A DNA stretch of 64,000 nt from Aphrophora alni (Eukaryota > Arthropoda > Insecta > Hemiptera > Aphrophoridae), in NCBI GenBank assembly GCA_963513935.1, contig OY740767.1, positions 82,820,060-82,884,059 on the forward strand. Direction: 5' to 3'. A program made the translations under genes and the position numbers. Positions 1 to 10,222 of the stretch are shown piece by piece. A model generated the notes under the pieces. It saw only the letters and a program-made list of their open reading frames with translations. It searched no databases and was not told where the DNA came from. Each line of letters starts with the position of its first letter. The stretch's first letter is position 1.

Positions 1-180
1 AACATTCATGTGGTAACTTTGGTACACAAGTTTATTTGAAATAATATTGTCTTTAGAGGTTTTTGAGTCATTCGTAACCCTTCTTGACAAATAAAAATTA
101 GTCAAACCCATCCACCGTTAATACATTTAAAAAAATGTATCATATTATATCTATTACGACATGAATCAAAATTTGAAAAG

Positions 181-565
181 ATATCAAGTATAAATATTAA
201 AATCGGAGACAACATAAATCTTTTAAGCTATTATTTCTTTGTCAATAGCCTAAACAATTTTTCCAGCTTATAGATACAAAGGTATACATTTTTTATATCT
301 CTGATATTAGAAAGTATAATATAACAAACCTCATTTTTATCATACAATTCTATAGAACTGATTTCAAACACAAAGTCTTCATTACAATATTTATCAAATC
401 ATCTAGTAATATATATTGTAGGTTATTTCTTATAAAAAAAACAGCAACCCCTTCGCATACTTTTATTACGCAATAGAAAGCTGGTACCTCACAATTTAAA
501 AAGTTTTGTTTAAATTATATTTCAATCCCCATCAACCAATGTTCATTACAACAACTAATTTCTAC
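181..565 (-). pseudogene. APE-type endonuclease domain remnant of a LINE ORF2
   Basis: In order on the minus strand are CCNEHWLMGIEI, then VPAFYCV...EGVAVFFIRNN, then FEISSIELYDKN, VYLCIYKLEKLFRLLTKK, and after a frame change VVSDFNIYT. These match the layout of LINE apurinic-like endonucleases, whose blocks read roughly (S/T)EHWL, GGVAIF, an EISSIEL-type strand, and GDFN. At least four stop codons and one frameshift break the frame. The catalytic-block residues are partly retained (E of EHWL, DFN), but the domain cannot be expressed intact. Confidence 0.65.
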
Positions 566-655
566 CTCCAACTAGCATATTAGTTACTTAAATTAATCTC
601 TCTTGTAAATAACCTTAAACCTTGTATATTATAATGCATTTATATTTCCTTATTA

Positions 656-1120
656 TTGGATTTCCAATGCCGTTATATTATATACATGGTTCTCTTTGCA
701 TGGGAAATAACTAATAAAATCATTTGAATTTAAATCATAACTAGCATTTTTTAAACCACATGAACTTTTACATTTATCCTCAAATCTAAAAAAATTCCTC
801 GGATCATCATATTCTGTACACAATTCATAATCCAGTTCCTCTTCATCTACTTACCAGTTCCCTTTTACAATATCAGTAGCACTTTCAGACAACATATCCT
901 TGATCAGACTCGACATAACTTGTTTCCCTAAACCACTCAAATGCATTCCACAACTTGCAAAGTTATCCTTTACACATCACTTGATTCCATCAATAATAAT
1001 AACTTTTAATGAATTACACACATTTACACTATCCTAACACTATTTTAGTCTCTTCCCCAGGTTTCACCTTGTCTTTAAATCCTCCATTCAATGATTATAG
1101 TTTATTTAGCTCCCCTGACA
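656..1120 (-). pseudogene. SGNH-hydrolase-like C-terminal remnant of the LINE ORF1
   Basis: On the minus strand GFKDKVKPGEETKIVL (about 1085-1040) precedes DNFASCGMHLSGLGKQVMSS (about 967-908). The second stretch resembles the GxHLxxxGK block that carries the catalytic His of SGNH esterases found in insect retroelement ORFs. The frame then stays open, apart from one TAA, down to about 656, through an acidic tail (VDEEELDYELCTEYDD) that I cannot assign. The distance between the KPG and GMHL blocks is much shorter than in an intact esterase, so an internal deletion is likely. The acidic tail may link to the following endonuclease ORF. Confidence 0.5.
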
Positions 1121-1122
1121 TA

Positions 1123-2286
1123 CCGGGTGTTCAAAAAGTCTGGAAACCCCTTAATATTAATTTTATTAATAAACGCAGAGCAATGAAACTATAGGACTAC
1201 GTCTTCACTGTAGTTACGGACTTTTTGCTCATTTTAACTGTCTTTTTCACTTTGGGGGGACGTCCTGTAGAGGAAGTCTAAAAAAATCTTAAACATAGGT
1301 CGAATTATACCTCATTTTACAGGTCTTAGTTAGAGGAACACATTGCCGCAATCCCGACTGAAAAAGGACCATTCGTTTGGAAATGGCAGCCTTTTACAAT
1401 TTGTTAATTTTACTTTGCGAAGATTAAGAGGCAGAAGTGAATACTCAACCGTGTTGGTTATGTTAGTGTTTTAGCTATGAGAATTTCACAGCTGGAGTGT
1501 GGAGGGATAGGAAATATCAGTAATGGTCGATTTAATTGTTTTAAAACGTTAGGAGTGCACAGATGTACTTGGGGACAATAATCATTATGTATTAATAAAA
1601 TTGAACAGACAGCATGTCAGTTGTTTATGTTTAAATTACTTACTTTGCAAGACAATAATTATAAAAAATAAACAAACCTTGGAAGGTATTACAGAAGGTG
1701 CTCGAAGTGGTGTCCTTGTGTAGCTGATTGGTCGCATTGGTTGCTGATTTTGGCCGTCCGGATCTTGAACGATCTGTTACAGAACCGCGCTGTACGGTCT
1801 TCAACACTGTTGATTTTTGAATAGGTGGTCAATTGGGGCAAGTTTCATTGAACAAGCGGCTTACCTCCTCATATGAACGAGTTCTATCCCCATAACCCCT
1901 CATCATCAGAATGGTTATTTCGTCTGTCCACTAAGTGACATTGTAATCTAAACTAAAGCTTACTAAAAATTGGCTATTGAATTAGCATTAAAATCAAACA
2001 AACTTTAAGAAGCTGCCATTTCCAAACGAATGGTCCTTTTTCAGTCGGGATTGCGGCAATGTGTTCCTCTAACAAAGACCTTTAAAATGAGGTAATATTC
2101 GACATATGCTTACATTTAAGATTTTTTAGAATTCCTTTACAGGACGTCCCCCCAAAGCGAAAAAAGACAGTTAAAATGTGCAAAACGTCGGTATCTACAG
2201 TGAGGACGTAATCCTAGAGTTTCATTGTTCTGCATTTATTAATAAAATTAATATTAAGGGGTTTCCAGACTTTTCGAACACCCGGG
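1123..2286. mobile_element. TA-flanked DNA transposon with ~270-bp inverted repeats, internally decayed
   Basis: The left end CCGGGTGTTCAAAAAGTCTG (from 1123) is repeated inverted at the right end (to 2286). The similarity runs about 268 bp inward on the left (1123-1390) and 275 bp on the right (2012-2286), with scattered mismatches. Both ends abut TA (1121-1122 and 2287-2288), which fits the TA target duplication of the Tc1/mariner superfamily. Removing the element with one TA copy restores the minus-strand frame of the LINE esterase box I, which shows where it inserted. The central 620 bp holds a transposase N-terminal fossil but no room for a full catalytic domain, so the copy is non-autonomous. 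The long inverted repeats are unusual for classical mariner elements. Confidence 0.85.
1676..1924 (-). pseudogene. Transposase N-terminal helix-turn-helix fossil (Tc1/mariner-like)
   Basis: The minus strand reads DEITILMMRGYGDRTRSYEE, then VSRLFNETCPN, a stop, PPIQKSTVLKTVQ, and RGSVTDRSRSGRPKSATN. This is the layout of insect transposases with an N-terminal helix-turn-helix, where (R)SYxEVxRLFNExHPxRPPISKSTVxK is followed by a GSVxDRxRSGRPKxAT linker. One TGA replaces the Arg expected after PN, and codons are missing before RGSV. The DDE catalytic region is absent. It lies inside the 1123-2286 element and identifies its superfamily. Confidence 0.75.
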
Positions 2287-3000
2287 TATATCTCCCATGA
2301 CTATTATCCAATATCATCCCCGCTTCTTGTCAGACATTTTTCTTATTAATATTATCGAGATAATCTTCTTTTTATCTAAAATCTTTACCTCGCTATTATT
2401 TTTGTGTTGAAAACCCAATTTACAATAACAGCAATAGGTTCTTCAAATTATGTAAAATCTGTATTGGGTTTATCTTACTTTTTGCCATTTACTCTCCTCC
2501 AAACACTTATTTTGTATTTATGTCTGCTTTAGATTTCTTTAAAAATCGATGATTTTATTTGAAATGTTAAAATCTTCCAGCTTCTCGACCAGTTCCCCTT
2601 CTAGTTTCTCTGATATTATTTTCAATTTTGTACGTACTTGTTATATTAAAACTGCTTTTTTTGTATATATCTTCATTTATATTTTTATTCAAGAAAAAAT
2701 ATATTTATTTTTTCAGTTACTACAACAAATTATTTCTATATATATTTAAAAATCCACACCTTTAGCATTTCTAAACATTTTCACTTTGGATCACTTTGCT
2801 AACACCGTTATTTTATATTGTAACTCTATAATTTTATTTATCCTTTTCTACTTGAGTCTTAAACAATTTATATTTTGTTCAGCTTCTTCATCTTTCAGAA
2901 TGGAAATTCCCCTTCTTTCAGCCTCCCTTGTTTTTCCATTTCGGACTCTTTTCTAAAACTTTAATATCGTCGTACGCTATTTCTAGACAAATAGAATTTT

Positions 3001-4980
3001 TCGTTTCATAAATAATGTTTTTTTAATAGTATGTAAAACTAAATTGCAAATACCTGAATATTTAAAAAATCCATTTTAATAGGTTCAAAAATGTAACTAT
3101 CTTCGCAGAATTTATATATTATTTTACTATCCAAGTATATTTGTTATGGTTCAGTGTAAATAAATGACATTCAATAACAAATATTGCCTTATTTAAATAA
3201 ACGAGTCAGATAAGCTACAATCAGCCGATCCTGAGACAATTTTTTTTTAAATGTACCCTACAGGTAAAATTCATATTAAAAATTTAGTCTTGTTTTTGAA
3301 AGAGAAATGAATCTTATAACAAATACAATCACCTCAAAATTATGTCACTGGATTCCCATTGGAAATTGGGTCTTTTAAAGAGTGTTTTGTTCATATCTTT
3401 TATATAATTTAACTTATAACACACAAGATTATATACAAATTTGCAGTTTTTAATTCTGCAATACCTACCTCATCTCTCTGTGAAGAGAAAAACTACAAAA
3501 CCTTACCTTCACCAAAAATGGGATATTCGTATTGTTACTAACTCAAGCAGGGTCCAACTCAGGACACTTGCTTAGCAAGTTAAGACTCCTTCAAATATGT
3601 AGAGCTTCGAGCGAAGCGAATGGAGACTTTTATATATATACACATCTGTGAGGTCTTTAGAGTGTAGTTGGCATCAAGAAATAAGTGAAATACACAATTA
3701 TGAGGTCCAGAAATATATGTAACGACTGTTTTAAACAAACTTACATTACTGAATTAGACTCTTTGATCTACAATACAATTTGACATTTTCTACAATGCCC
3801 AAAAATTGAAAAGAAACCAAATTTTGAGCATTACATTTAGAGGATCTACTTGTAATTATAGAGCTGGGTAAATACCAATGATTAGCTTGAATTTTATTTT
3901 TTCTTCCAGAAGTGAATACAATACAAAAATAATGGTTAACGACGATTTAGTTTTTAAACAATTATATTTACAGCTATGCTTCAAGAAATATATATTAAAT
4001 TCAAATGTCAAGACAAATACATATAAAACAGCCATAATAAATAAAATGAGCAGTTTAACAATAACATTATGTCAAGTATGGAAGAGAATAGAGAAACTAG
4101 AAAAGTTATTTTTGTGTGATTTTTGCACCCTTTTTTCTCCAGTCTTTATAAACGGAATGTGATAATTTACTTCATTGCGTTGTCTCTGCAACGTTCTTCG
4201 ATAGATCTACTTAATAAAGTATATCCTGAACGTAATCCAATTATCTCTAATGTTTTTACAATTAATTCTTTCTAACTATCATTGTACCTTTGATATCTGA
4301 CTTCTACATTATACTGCCAACTATTTGTCATTTATATCGTGTATGAAAGATATATCAATAGTGGATTAAATCATAAACTTAATTTGGTTACTGTAGTCAA
4401 TTTAATTGATTTTATTCAAGATTCACAACTCAAGTAAAAAAATACATTTGAGGTTTATAATATAAATATAGGGTACAAATCATAACATTATTACTGCATT
4501 TTATTTAACATTGTTATATCAACACAGTAACTATGGTTTACCTTCAGTATTTTAATAACAAAAAGCACATTTAAAATGCAAATAAATTGTTAAGACTAAT
4601 ATTATTTTGAGCAATCATTTTACATTGGTGATTTAAATTGGATAACATTCCAGTAATTATAGTTCTAGTAAAGAGCAATTTTAATTTTTATAATTCTCAA
4701 CATAAAAATCGTCATTTTTCATTTGATCTTATTTTAAATTTAAGAGAAATTATTAAACTTTTCTAATTATGAATACAAAAATAGAAATTTAAGAGAAAAA
4801 ATACCGGAGGGAAGAATAAAAATACATTGGTTTGTGTTTCTTGTGTAATTTAGTTCTGTGAATTGTGTTTTATTTCTGATGTATTTAATCTTAGTTTTTT
4901 GTCTTTTCATAGCAAGCTTTAGGCCTTTGTTCCTATCTTAGGTTACTATTTTTACTTTCCAATATAGTCCTAGACTTATC
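3001..4980. other. AT-rich intergenic DNA, no gene seen
   Basis: Homopolymer-rich sequence with only short openings on either strand; none has recognisable protein features. A small GC-richer patch at about 3555-3625 holds two short hairpins (CTTGCTTAGCAAG and GCTTCGAGCGAAGC) of unknown meaning. The N-terminal part of the LINE ORF1 might extend into 3000-3300, but I cannot recognise it. Confidence 0.5.
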
Positions 4981-5150
4981 GAATATGTTGGCGTTTTCCA
5001 CTTTTTTCATGTTCTAGGTTTATCGTTTGATAACGTGAATGTTTATACTCTCAAAATATCGTGTATTAGTTTTTATACACAAAAACAAGTCCAATGACCT
5101 ATTAAACATTATCAATAATATGAAATATCCATCTTTATCAAGTAGATTTA
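4981..5150. repeat. Dispersed repeat family A, copy 1
   Basis: This segment aligns in the same orientation with 59861-60025. Shared blocks include TATGTTGG(C/T)GTTTT, a TTTATC(G/A)TTTGA(T/C)AACG block, and ATTA(T/A)CAATAAT-like sequence followed by AATCCATC. The copies are clearly diverged and carry no ORF. They are probably fragments of one old transposable element. No terminal repeats were found, so the class is unknown. Confidence 0.55.
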
Positions 5151-6395
5151 AAAGCAGAACTTTGATTTTTAATGTAACTTGATAAACACAGTTTTCCGTA
5201 TTATCTATGTATGAAGAAGGTACTTCACTACATTTGACTTATATTATGTTATATATTATGTGCATATTATGTTAATCACTAACACTGATGAATCAATTTA
5301 CCCTTTTATAAGTGATCGCTATCAAGTTTGCTTGAGATGGTTAATAGGAAAATGAAATTTGAACTATTTTATGTTACTTAAAGTTATGAAAAGTATATTG
5401 TTAACTAAATAAATGTATATAAATATTACCAGTATTCACAAAGCAATGATGTTTGTAATACAGATTCTGTGTCATGTATAATATATAGTTAGATATTTCT
5501 GTAGGAAATGTTATCCATATTTTACACACAATATTGTGCTATATTGGGTTGATACAAAAATTATAAAAAAATCAATGAAAACAAAGTAAAATTAGTTAAA
5601 CAACGTTAAAAAACAAAATATTTGCATTTAATTGAAATAATTACAGCAATCACCAACTAAACTAGCTGTCGCAACGAACGGTATGCTTTGCATGAAGGCC
5701 GACTTCGATACAATAGTTTGACCTAATTAACTAAGTTAAAATAACATAATCAATTAATTACAGTTAAACATGGATATATTTAAAGTATTGGAATACAGAA
5801 TTTATAACATATACAATATCAAGTAATATTGAAGAGGTTCATTAGGCGATAGGATCGATGTCGGCGTCATTTTGCATTGACAGGTCATCGCGACAGCTTC
5901 CAAATTATCAAAACATATCTAAGAAATATAAGCACATTGTACGTTTTTATTAAAAAATAGTTTATTGTTTTATTTATAAATTTGTCACACATGTCTGATT
6001 TTAGTTTACCTTTCTAACATATGCCCGCACATATGAAGGCAACTTTGAGCACCAAGTAGTCAAAAGCCTTTCACCATAATCATTCCACAGGTTACTGTAT
6101 ATTTCACTATATTATTTTCTGCCACTGCCTTTTCAAGTTCATCTAGATTCAATAACTAGTCATTTATATAATACAATTCCATTAATTTGGGGTCTATAAA
6201 TGTAAGTAGTTAACATATAAAAACATGATTTATGCTTTTGAGATTTAAGAAAACCTTCATATTATACAAAATAAAATAATTTATTATTTGTGTATTTTCT
6301 AATCCAAAATTATACAATTATAAATTTTGAAGTCATTCTAAGAATAAAATATAAGACAAAAACTCTTGTGTATTCCAATCTTCAGAAAACGAAAC

Positions 6396-6398
<3 letters not shown>
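5151..6398. other. AT-rich intergenic DNA, no gene seen
   Basis: No supported coding region. Two slightly GC-richer patches (about 5650-5710 and 5835-5905) have no recognisable motif in any frame. Confidence 0.45.

Positions 6399-6487
<89 letters not shown>
6399..6487. repeat. (TA)n microsatellite, about 44 units
   Basis: An uninterrupted alternating TA tract of 89 bp. The Tyr-Ile-rich reading frame crossing it is an artefact of the repeat. It lies about 740 bp beyond the stop codon of the cuticular gene, on the downstream side. Confidence 0.98.
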
Positions 6488-6490
<3 letters not shown>

Positions 6491-6836
6491 AACAATAGGA
6501 TTATAGTTACTTCAATGATGAAAGATTAATATTTTATTTTTATATACAAAATTAGGAAGTTTTTCAAATTGTGGATTATTGTAATGAAAAATAAATACAA
6601 AAAACTCTTCTATTAAAGATGAACTATACATATTTTAAAGTAAGACACAGGTAAAAAATGTGTGTAATTGAGAAGCCCTAATTAAAAAAGAAAAATGTTT
6701 TGAAATGGAGAATTAAATTTACTATTGATATCAAACTAAAAGTTTTAAATAACATTTAAAAATTATGTATATCATAATTTGTAAAATATCCTTCATTTGA
6801 ATTATTTTTAAAATGTTTTAAAAATACAATATGGAT

Positions 6837-6842
6837 TTTATT
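6837..6842 (-). promoter_or_regulatory. Candidate polyadenylation signal of the cuticular gene
   Basis: AATAAA on the minus strand, about 390 nt past the TAA stop at 7231. Another lies at 6533-6538. In DNA this AT-rich such hexamers arise often by chance, so the choice is tentative. Confidence 0.3.
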
Positions 6843-7230
6843 AATTAGTAAAATTCATAACTTCTTGAAATTTTCATCGTAACTTTTAGAAATTAAATAG
6901 TTTGTATATATAAATAATTTTGATACATTGTTCTAGCTAATACTTCTTTGAATGAATACTGCTACAACTAGGCATACGATCGGAAATCTAGGGTAAATAA
7001 TGGATTTCTTGTGTTTATATCACAGATAAATTATACTATTAAATGTCTAATGTAAATCAATTCACTGTCAAACTTATGTTGAGTTGTTTTTCTAGACACC
7101 TAATTGTATTTAATCGTTAGATTCAGTACGCTAATCGTGTCAAAAATCGGTCCGTCGAAAATTGTAGAGCAATTGCTGACAATATATACATGTGATTGGG
7201 AGGTTGCACGAAGGAACTACACTATACGAT

Positions 7231-9147
7231 TTATTTGAGCGATAGGAACTTTACGAGAGCATCGTATATTAGTCTTGGATTGATGGTACTATCAGCGGTA
7301 TAGCGAACTCCTCGTAAGCTTCCATCGTCATGACTCACCACTCCATACTCACCAACTATAAATCCATCAGGTGTTCTTTCTTCTACACGGTATTTTCTGT
7401 AGTTTCTACCTTCTACAACATATCCAAACTTATGATTTGAATCCTTATTTTTGTCTTCCTTCGAGTCTGGCGTCGTCTGCGTTGGTTGAGGTGTTGGAAT
7501 CTGTAGGCCATGGGCTCTACCATTCGTTACTACGCTAACTCCTTCATCTACTTCATAATTTTGTTCCGGAGTACCATAAACTTGTTCCGGTACCTCATAG
7601 CTTCTCTCGGCTTGTTCTTCGTGTGTTTTTTCTTTATACCTTACAACTCCACGACCTCCATTCTCAGCGATATTTGAGTTACCTTCTTTGATCCTTTGAG
7701 TGTTCAAAGTAGGTAAAGAACTAGTTTCTTTTTTTGCAACCACATTTCTTTGGACTGTCTCTGCAACTGCCCCTCTTCTGAAATTGGGTGGCTCTCTATA
7801 AAATTGAACTCTACTGTCCGAAGTAGCTGTTGATACACTTGTATGATAACTAGCTGGATCAGATGGCTGACTATTGACTTGATAATTAAGACCTTGAGAT
7901 TGGCTGTAATCTTCTCCTGTTAAAGATAGTGACTCTTTATTTCCTGCCGATACTGTTTGAGCGTGTGGTTCTATATGAGCGTAAATGTCTGGTTGGGTTT
8001 GTAATGGCGATCTTAATGCTTCTGGTGGATTGTGATAATGTCCTGCTTGGTGAAGTTTTTGATTTTTGCTTTGCCTTCCTTCATTAGAAAATCTTTTAAC
8101 TTCTTCAACAATTCCAGGTATTTCCTTTTGTTGGGAGTAGTCATATACACTAGTTAATTCTCTGGGATTTATTGAATCACGATAAGGATTATGTTCTTCA
8201 CGTGCTGGTACTTCTTCTACTCCAAATTCATCCCTTCTAGCTGCAGTAATAGTGGGCTGATCTTGTGTTACTAATGTGCTAACGAGGTTATCTTCGGTTA
8301 AGATGTATGAATGGCTATCTGAAGTTTTTTTCGACTGTTGGCTTTCTTCTGCTTCCAATTTTTCTTGACCTTGATCATTTTCCTCAGAATCGTCAATTAA
8401 TACTTCTTCGTGAACGGTTTTTAGCTCTATAAAATGTTTATCAGATAGTTTTGTCTCATTCCTTTGTTCAATTGGTTTATCATTATTTGATTCAGTATCC
8501 ACAGCGTCTTTATTTTCGAAATTATGACTAGTAATAGGTTTAGGAGAATGTCGTACGACTGAAGATGATATTTTAACAGATATGACTTTTACGGATTCAG
8601 TTGTTGTTGGCGTTAGTTGGATCTCGTTGGTTACTGACACATTTTCTTGCGATACTGGCATCTTGTTGCGATTATCTCTTAAACTATGCCTTGTTGTAAA
8701 TGATTCTTGAACATCCTGAAGAGTTGTAGGATTTTCTTCTATTGCTGTTGTTGTTTCTGTATCCTGAGTAGACTTTACGCCAACATCTGTCACAGTTATG
8801 ACTTCTGAACTTGCTTTATCCGGCGACATATTTGACTCTTCGTACTCAATATCAGTATTGTATGGCTTATTGTACTTTTCGTAGTTTTCTGAATATTGAC
8901 TTAGTTCCGGGATTTTGTGTACTACAGAGTTGACGTGGTCTTGACGAGAGTAGAATTTGCTGCGAGTTGCGAAGTTTCGATCATTAAAGTCGATGATAGG
9001 GCGTGCTGTTCTGCTGGGTTCGCTCCTCTGCATGAAGACAGACAAGAAGTCGCTTCCTGCTAAGACATCATCTCCGTCCCCAGAGGCCGAAAGTCGCTTC
9101 GCAACGGGAAGTCCCGATACTTGATATAGGCACAGCCACAAGAACAC
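7231..9147 (-). CDS. Large secreted cuticular protein with C-terminal RR-type chitin-binding domain, exon 2
   Basis: This exon encodes the last 638 residues of a predicted 645-residue extracellular cuticle protein. It begins with GTG (Val), not ATG. A pyrimidine-rich TTTGTTTATAG acceptor sits immediately upstream, so 9147 is an exon start. The first residues (VFLWLCLYQVSG) are the hydrophobic core of a signal peptide, followed by LPVAKR. Residues about 30-570 are low-complexity and probably disordered, rich in Thr, Ser, Glu, Gln and Asn. The last 67 residues form a Rebers-Riddiford-like domain: FGYVVEGRNYRKYRVEER, then DGFIVGEYGVV and DDGSLRGVRYTAD, ending in a conserved-looking INPRLIYDALVKFLSL tail. 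RR domains bind chitin in the arthropod procuticle. The expected aromatic/Gly/DG/YTAD pattern is present. Most RR proteins are far shorter, so the long N-terminal extension is notable. There is no internal stop or frameshift, and the stop is TAA. I cannot match it to a named gene. Confidence 0.92.
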   Translation of the reverse strand: MFLWLCLYQVSGLPVAKRLSASGDGDDVLAGSDFLSVFMQRSEPSRTARPIIDFNDRNFATRSKFYSRQDHVNSVVHKIPELSQYSENYEKYNKPYNTDIEYEESNMSPDKASSEVITVTDVGVKSTQDTETTTAIEENPTTLQDVQESFTTRHSLRDNRNKMPVSQENVSVTNEIQLTPTTTESVKVISVKISSSVVRHSPKPITSHNFENKDAVDTESNNDKPIEQRNETKLSDKHFIELKTVHEEVLIDDSEENDQGQEKLEAEESQQSKKTSDSHSYILTEDNLVSTLVTQDQPTITAARRDEFGVEEVPAREEHNPYRDSINPRELTSVYDYSQQKEIPGIVEEVKRFSNEGRQSKNQKLHQAGHYHNPPEALRSPLQTQPDIYAHIEPHAQTVSAGNKESLSLTGEDYSQSQGLNYQVNSQPSDPASYHTSVSTATSDSRVQFYREPPNFRRGAVAETVQRNVVAKKETSSLPTLNTQRIKEGNSNIAENGGRGVVRYKEKTHEEQAERSYEVPEQVYGTPEQNYEVDEGVSVVTNGRAHGLQIPTPQPTQTTPDSKEDKNKDSNHKFGYVVEGRNYRKYRVEERTPDGFIVGEYGVVSHDDGSLRGVRYTADSTINPRLIYDALVKFLSLK

Positions 9148-9578
9148 CTATAAACAAACAAAATGAATATATTATTTAAAATTTGACCAGAATAAAATAA
9201 TTTCAACAATTTAATATAGATTGAAGTTTAACAGTATAAATTACTGTTCAACAACTTTTCGATGGTGTATTAATAAAAATCAATGATAACGTTTTAAAGA
9301 TAGGTAGTCTAATGTAGCTTGTCGTTGAAGCAATGTATTATTACATTTATTTTCATCTTATATACAGTTTTTTTAAATGTCTTAATGTTTATTTTATAAA
9401 CCAATGAGGTCATCATTATTTGAGTAATGTTATTTGACAAATTTTATCAATGTGTGAAAATGTTTTAAGCATGTAATACGCACCATAAACTGTGATAATC
9501 AACTATGGGTCTTTAAATTGAACAAATATTAGTCAAGATATTTTTGTTTTAATTTTATTCGTAAGTTAGTATTTACAA

Positions 9579-9613
<35 letters not shown>

Positions 9614-10222
9614 GTCTTTTTAGAGACGTGACTTTTTTTGACACTCTAAAAGTATATAGAAATGCTAAGTATTTAGATAATAATTTTTATGCTACTTTTT
9701 TATAAAAGTATATATCATTCCGCATCATATTTCTAACTATTTCAGACAATATTTTTAGCAGAAAACTGCAGTTCACGCTCAATACACAATAGGCGGTTTT
9801 AAGAAACACCATATTACGAATATTATAACCTAAACTTCCACATGGCGATCAAACAGAATTGTTCAGAAATATCCATAAGCCAACTATTGTTAATGAAACC
9901 TGGAAATACTTTTTGCTTACATTCGCAACATAACCTACTAGCTCAGGATAAAGAAAGAAGTAATGAAATATAATTAACTAATCTTAATAGAAGTCTAAAT
10001 CTTTTCAGATTATGTATATGTCACTTGTAGCACTAACCACCCAATCATAAAAGTGGGATAGAAGAGGTGCCTTTTCTACTCACTTCGATACATAATCTAG
10101 AAGTATATCGGTCATTACATCCACGTTCAAAGTTTCAGCAACAAATCTAGCGGCTTAGCCGATTTGTGCCGATTTATGGACCATTTGAGCCCGGTTCTGT
10201 CTTACATGTCTACATTACTCAC
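9148..10222 (-). other. Predicted intron 1 of the cuticular gene
   Basis: A 1075-bp minus-strand interval from GTGAGT (10222-10217) to TTTATAG (ending at 9148), in phase 0. It contains the A32 tract at 9581-9612 and otherwise AT-rich noncoding sequence. A short first exon followed by an intron inside the signal-peptide coding sequence is the usual structure of insect cuticle-protein genes, which supports this model. Confidence 0.6.
9581..9612. repeat. A32 homopolymer tract
   Basis: Thirty-two A residues on the plus strand (T on the coding strand of the cuticular gene), followed directly by a small hairpin ACGTCT-TTTTAG-AGACGT. It could be the tail of a retroposed element, but I see no recognisable body or target duplication. 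Confidence 0.9.

Larger units (their letters stand above)
1..3000 (-). pseudogene. Decayed non-LTR (LINE) retrotransposon: ORF1-like and endonuclease remnants
   Basis: Reading the minus strand from 3000 to 1 gives broken but ordered pieces of a LINE. At 2560-2990 there are charged coiled-coil-like stretches (KRINKIIELQYKITVL; ISEKLEGELVEKLEDF). Next comes an SGNH-esterase-like box I (MGDICQG) that spans the 1123-2286 insertion, a KVKPG motif near 1040-1085, and a box-V-like CGMHLSGLGK near 925-975. At 181-565 are APE-endonuclease-like motifs (CCNEHWL, then VAVFFIRNN, FEISSIEL and VVSDFNIYT, the last matching the family's GDFN block). Stops and frame changes separate the blocks, so the element is dead. 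An ORF1 with coiled coil and esterase is known from CR1/L2-like LINEs; assignment to that clade is inference. Reverse transcriptase would continue left of the window. The LINE nature is fairly sure; the boundaries are not. Confidence 0.7.

Noticed and set aside
6290..6529. 79-codon plus-strand frame
   Set aside because: It is mostly Tyr-Ile produced by the (TA)n tract; no protein signal outside the repeat.
9905..10085. Alternative first exons for the cuticular gene ending at GTAAGC (about 9919) or GTGAGT (about 10077)
   Set aside because: The ATG-to-donor lengths are 11 and 10 nt, which put exon 2 out of frame.
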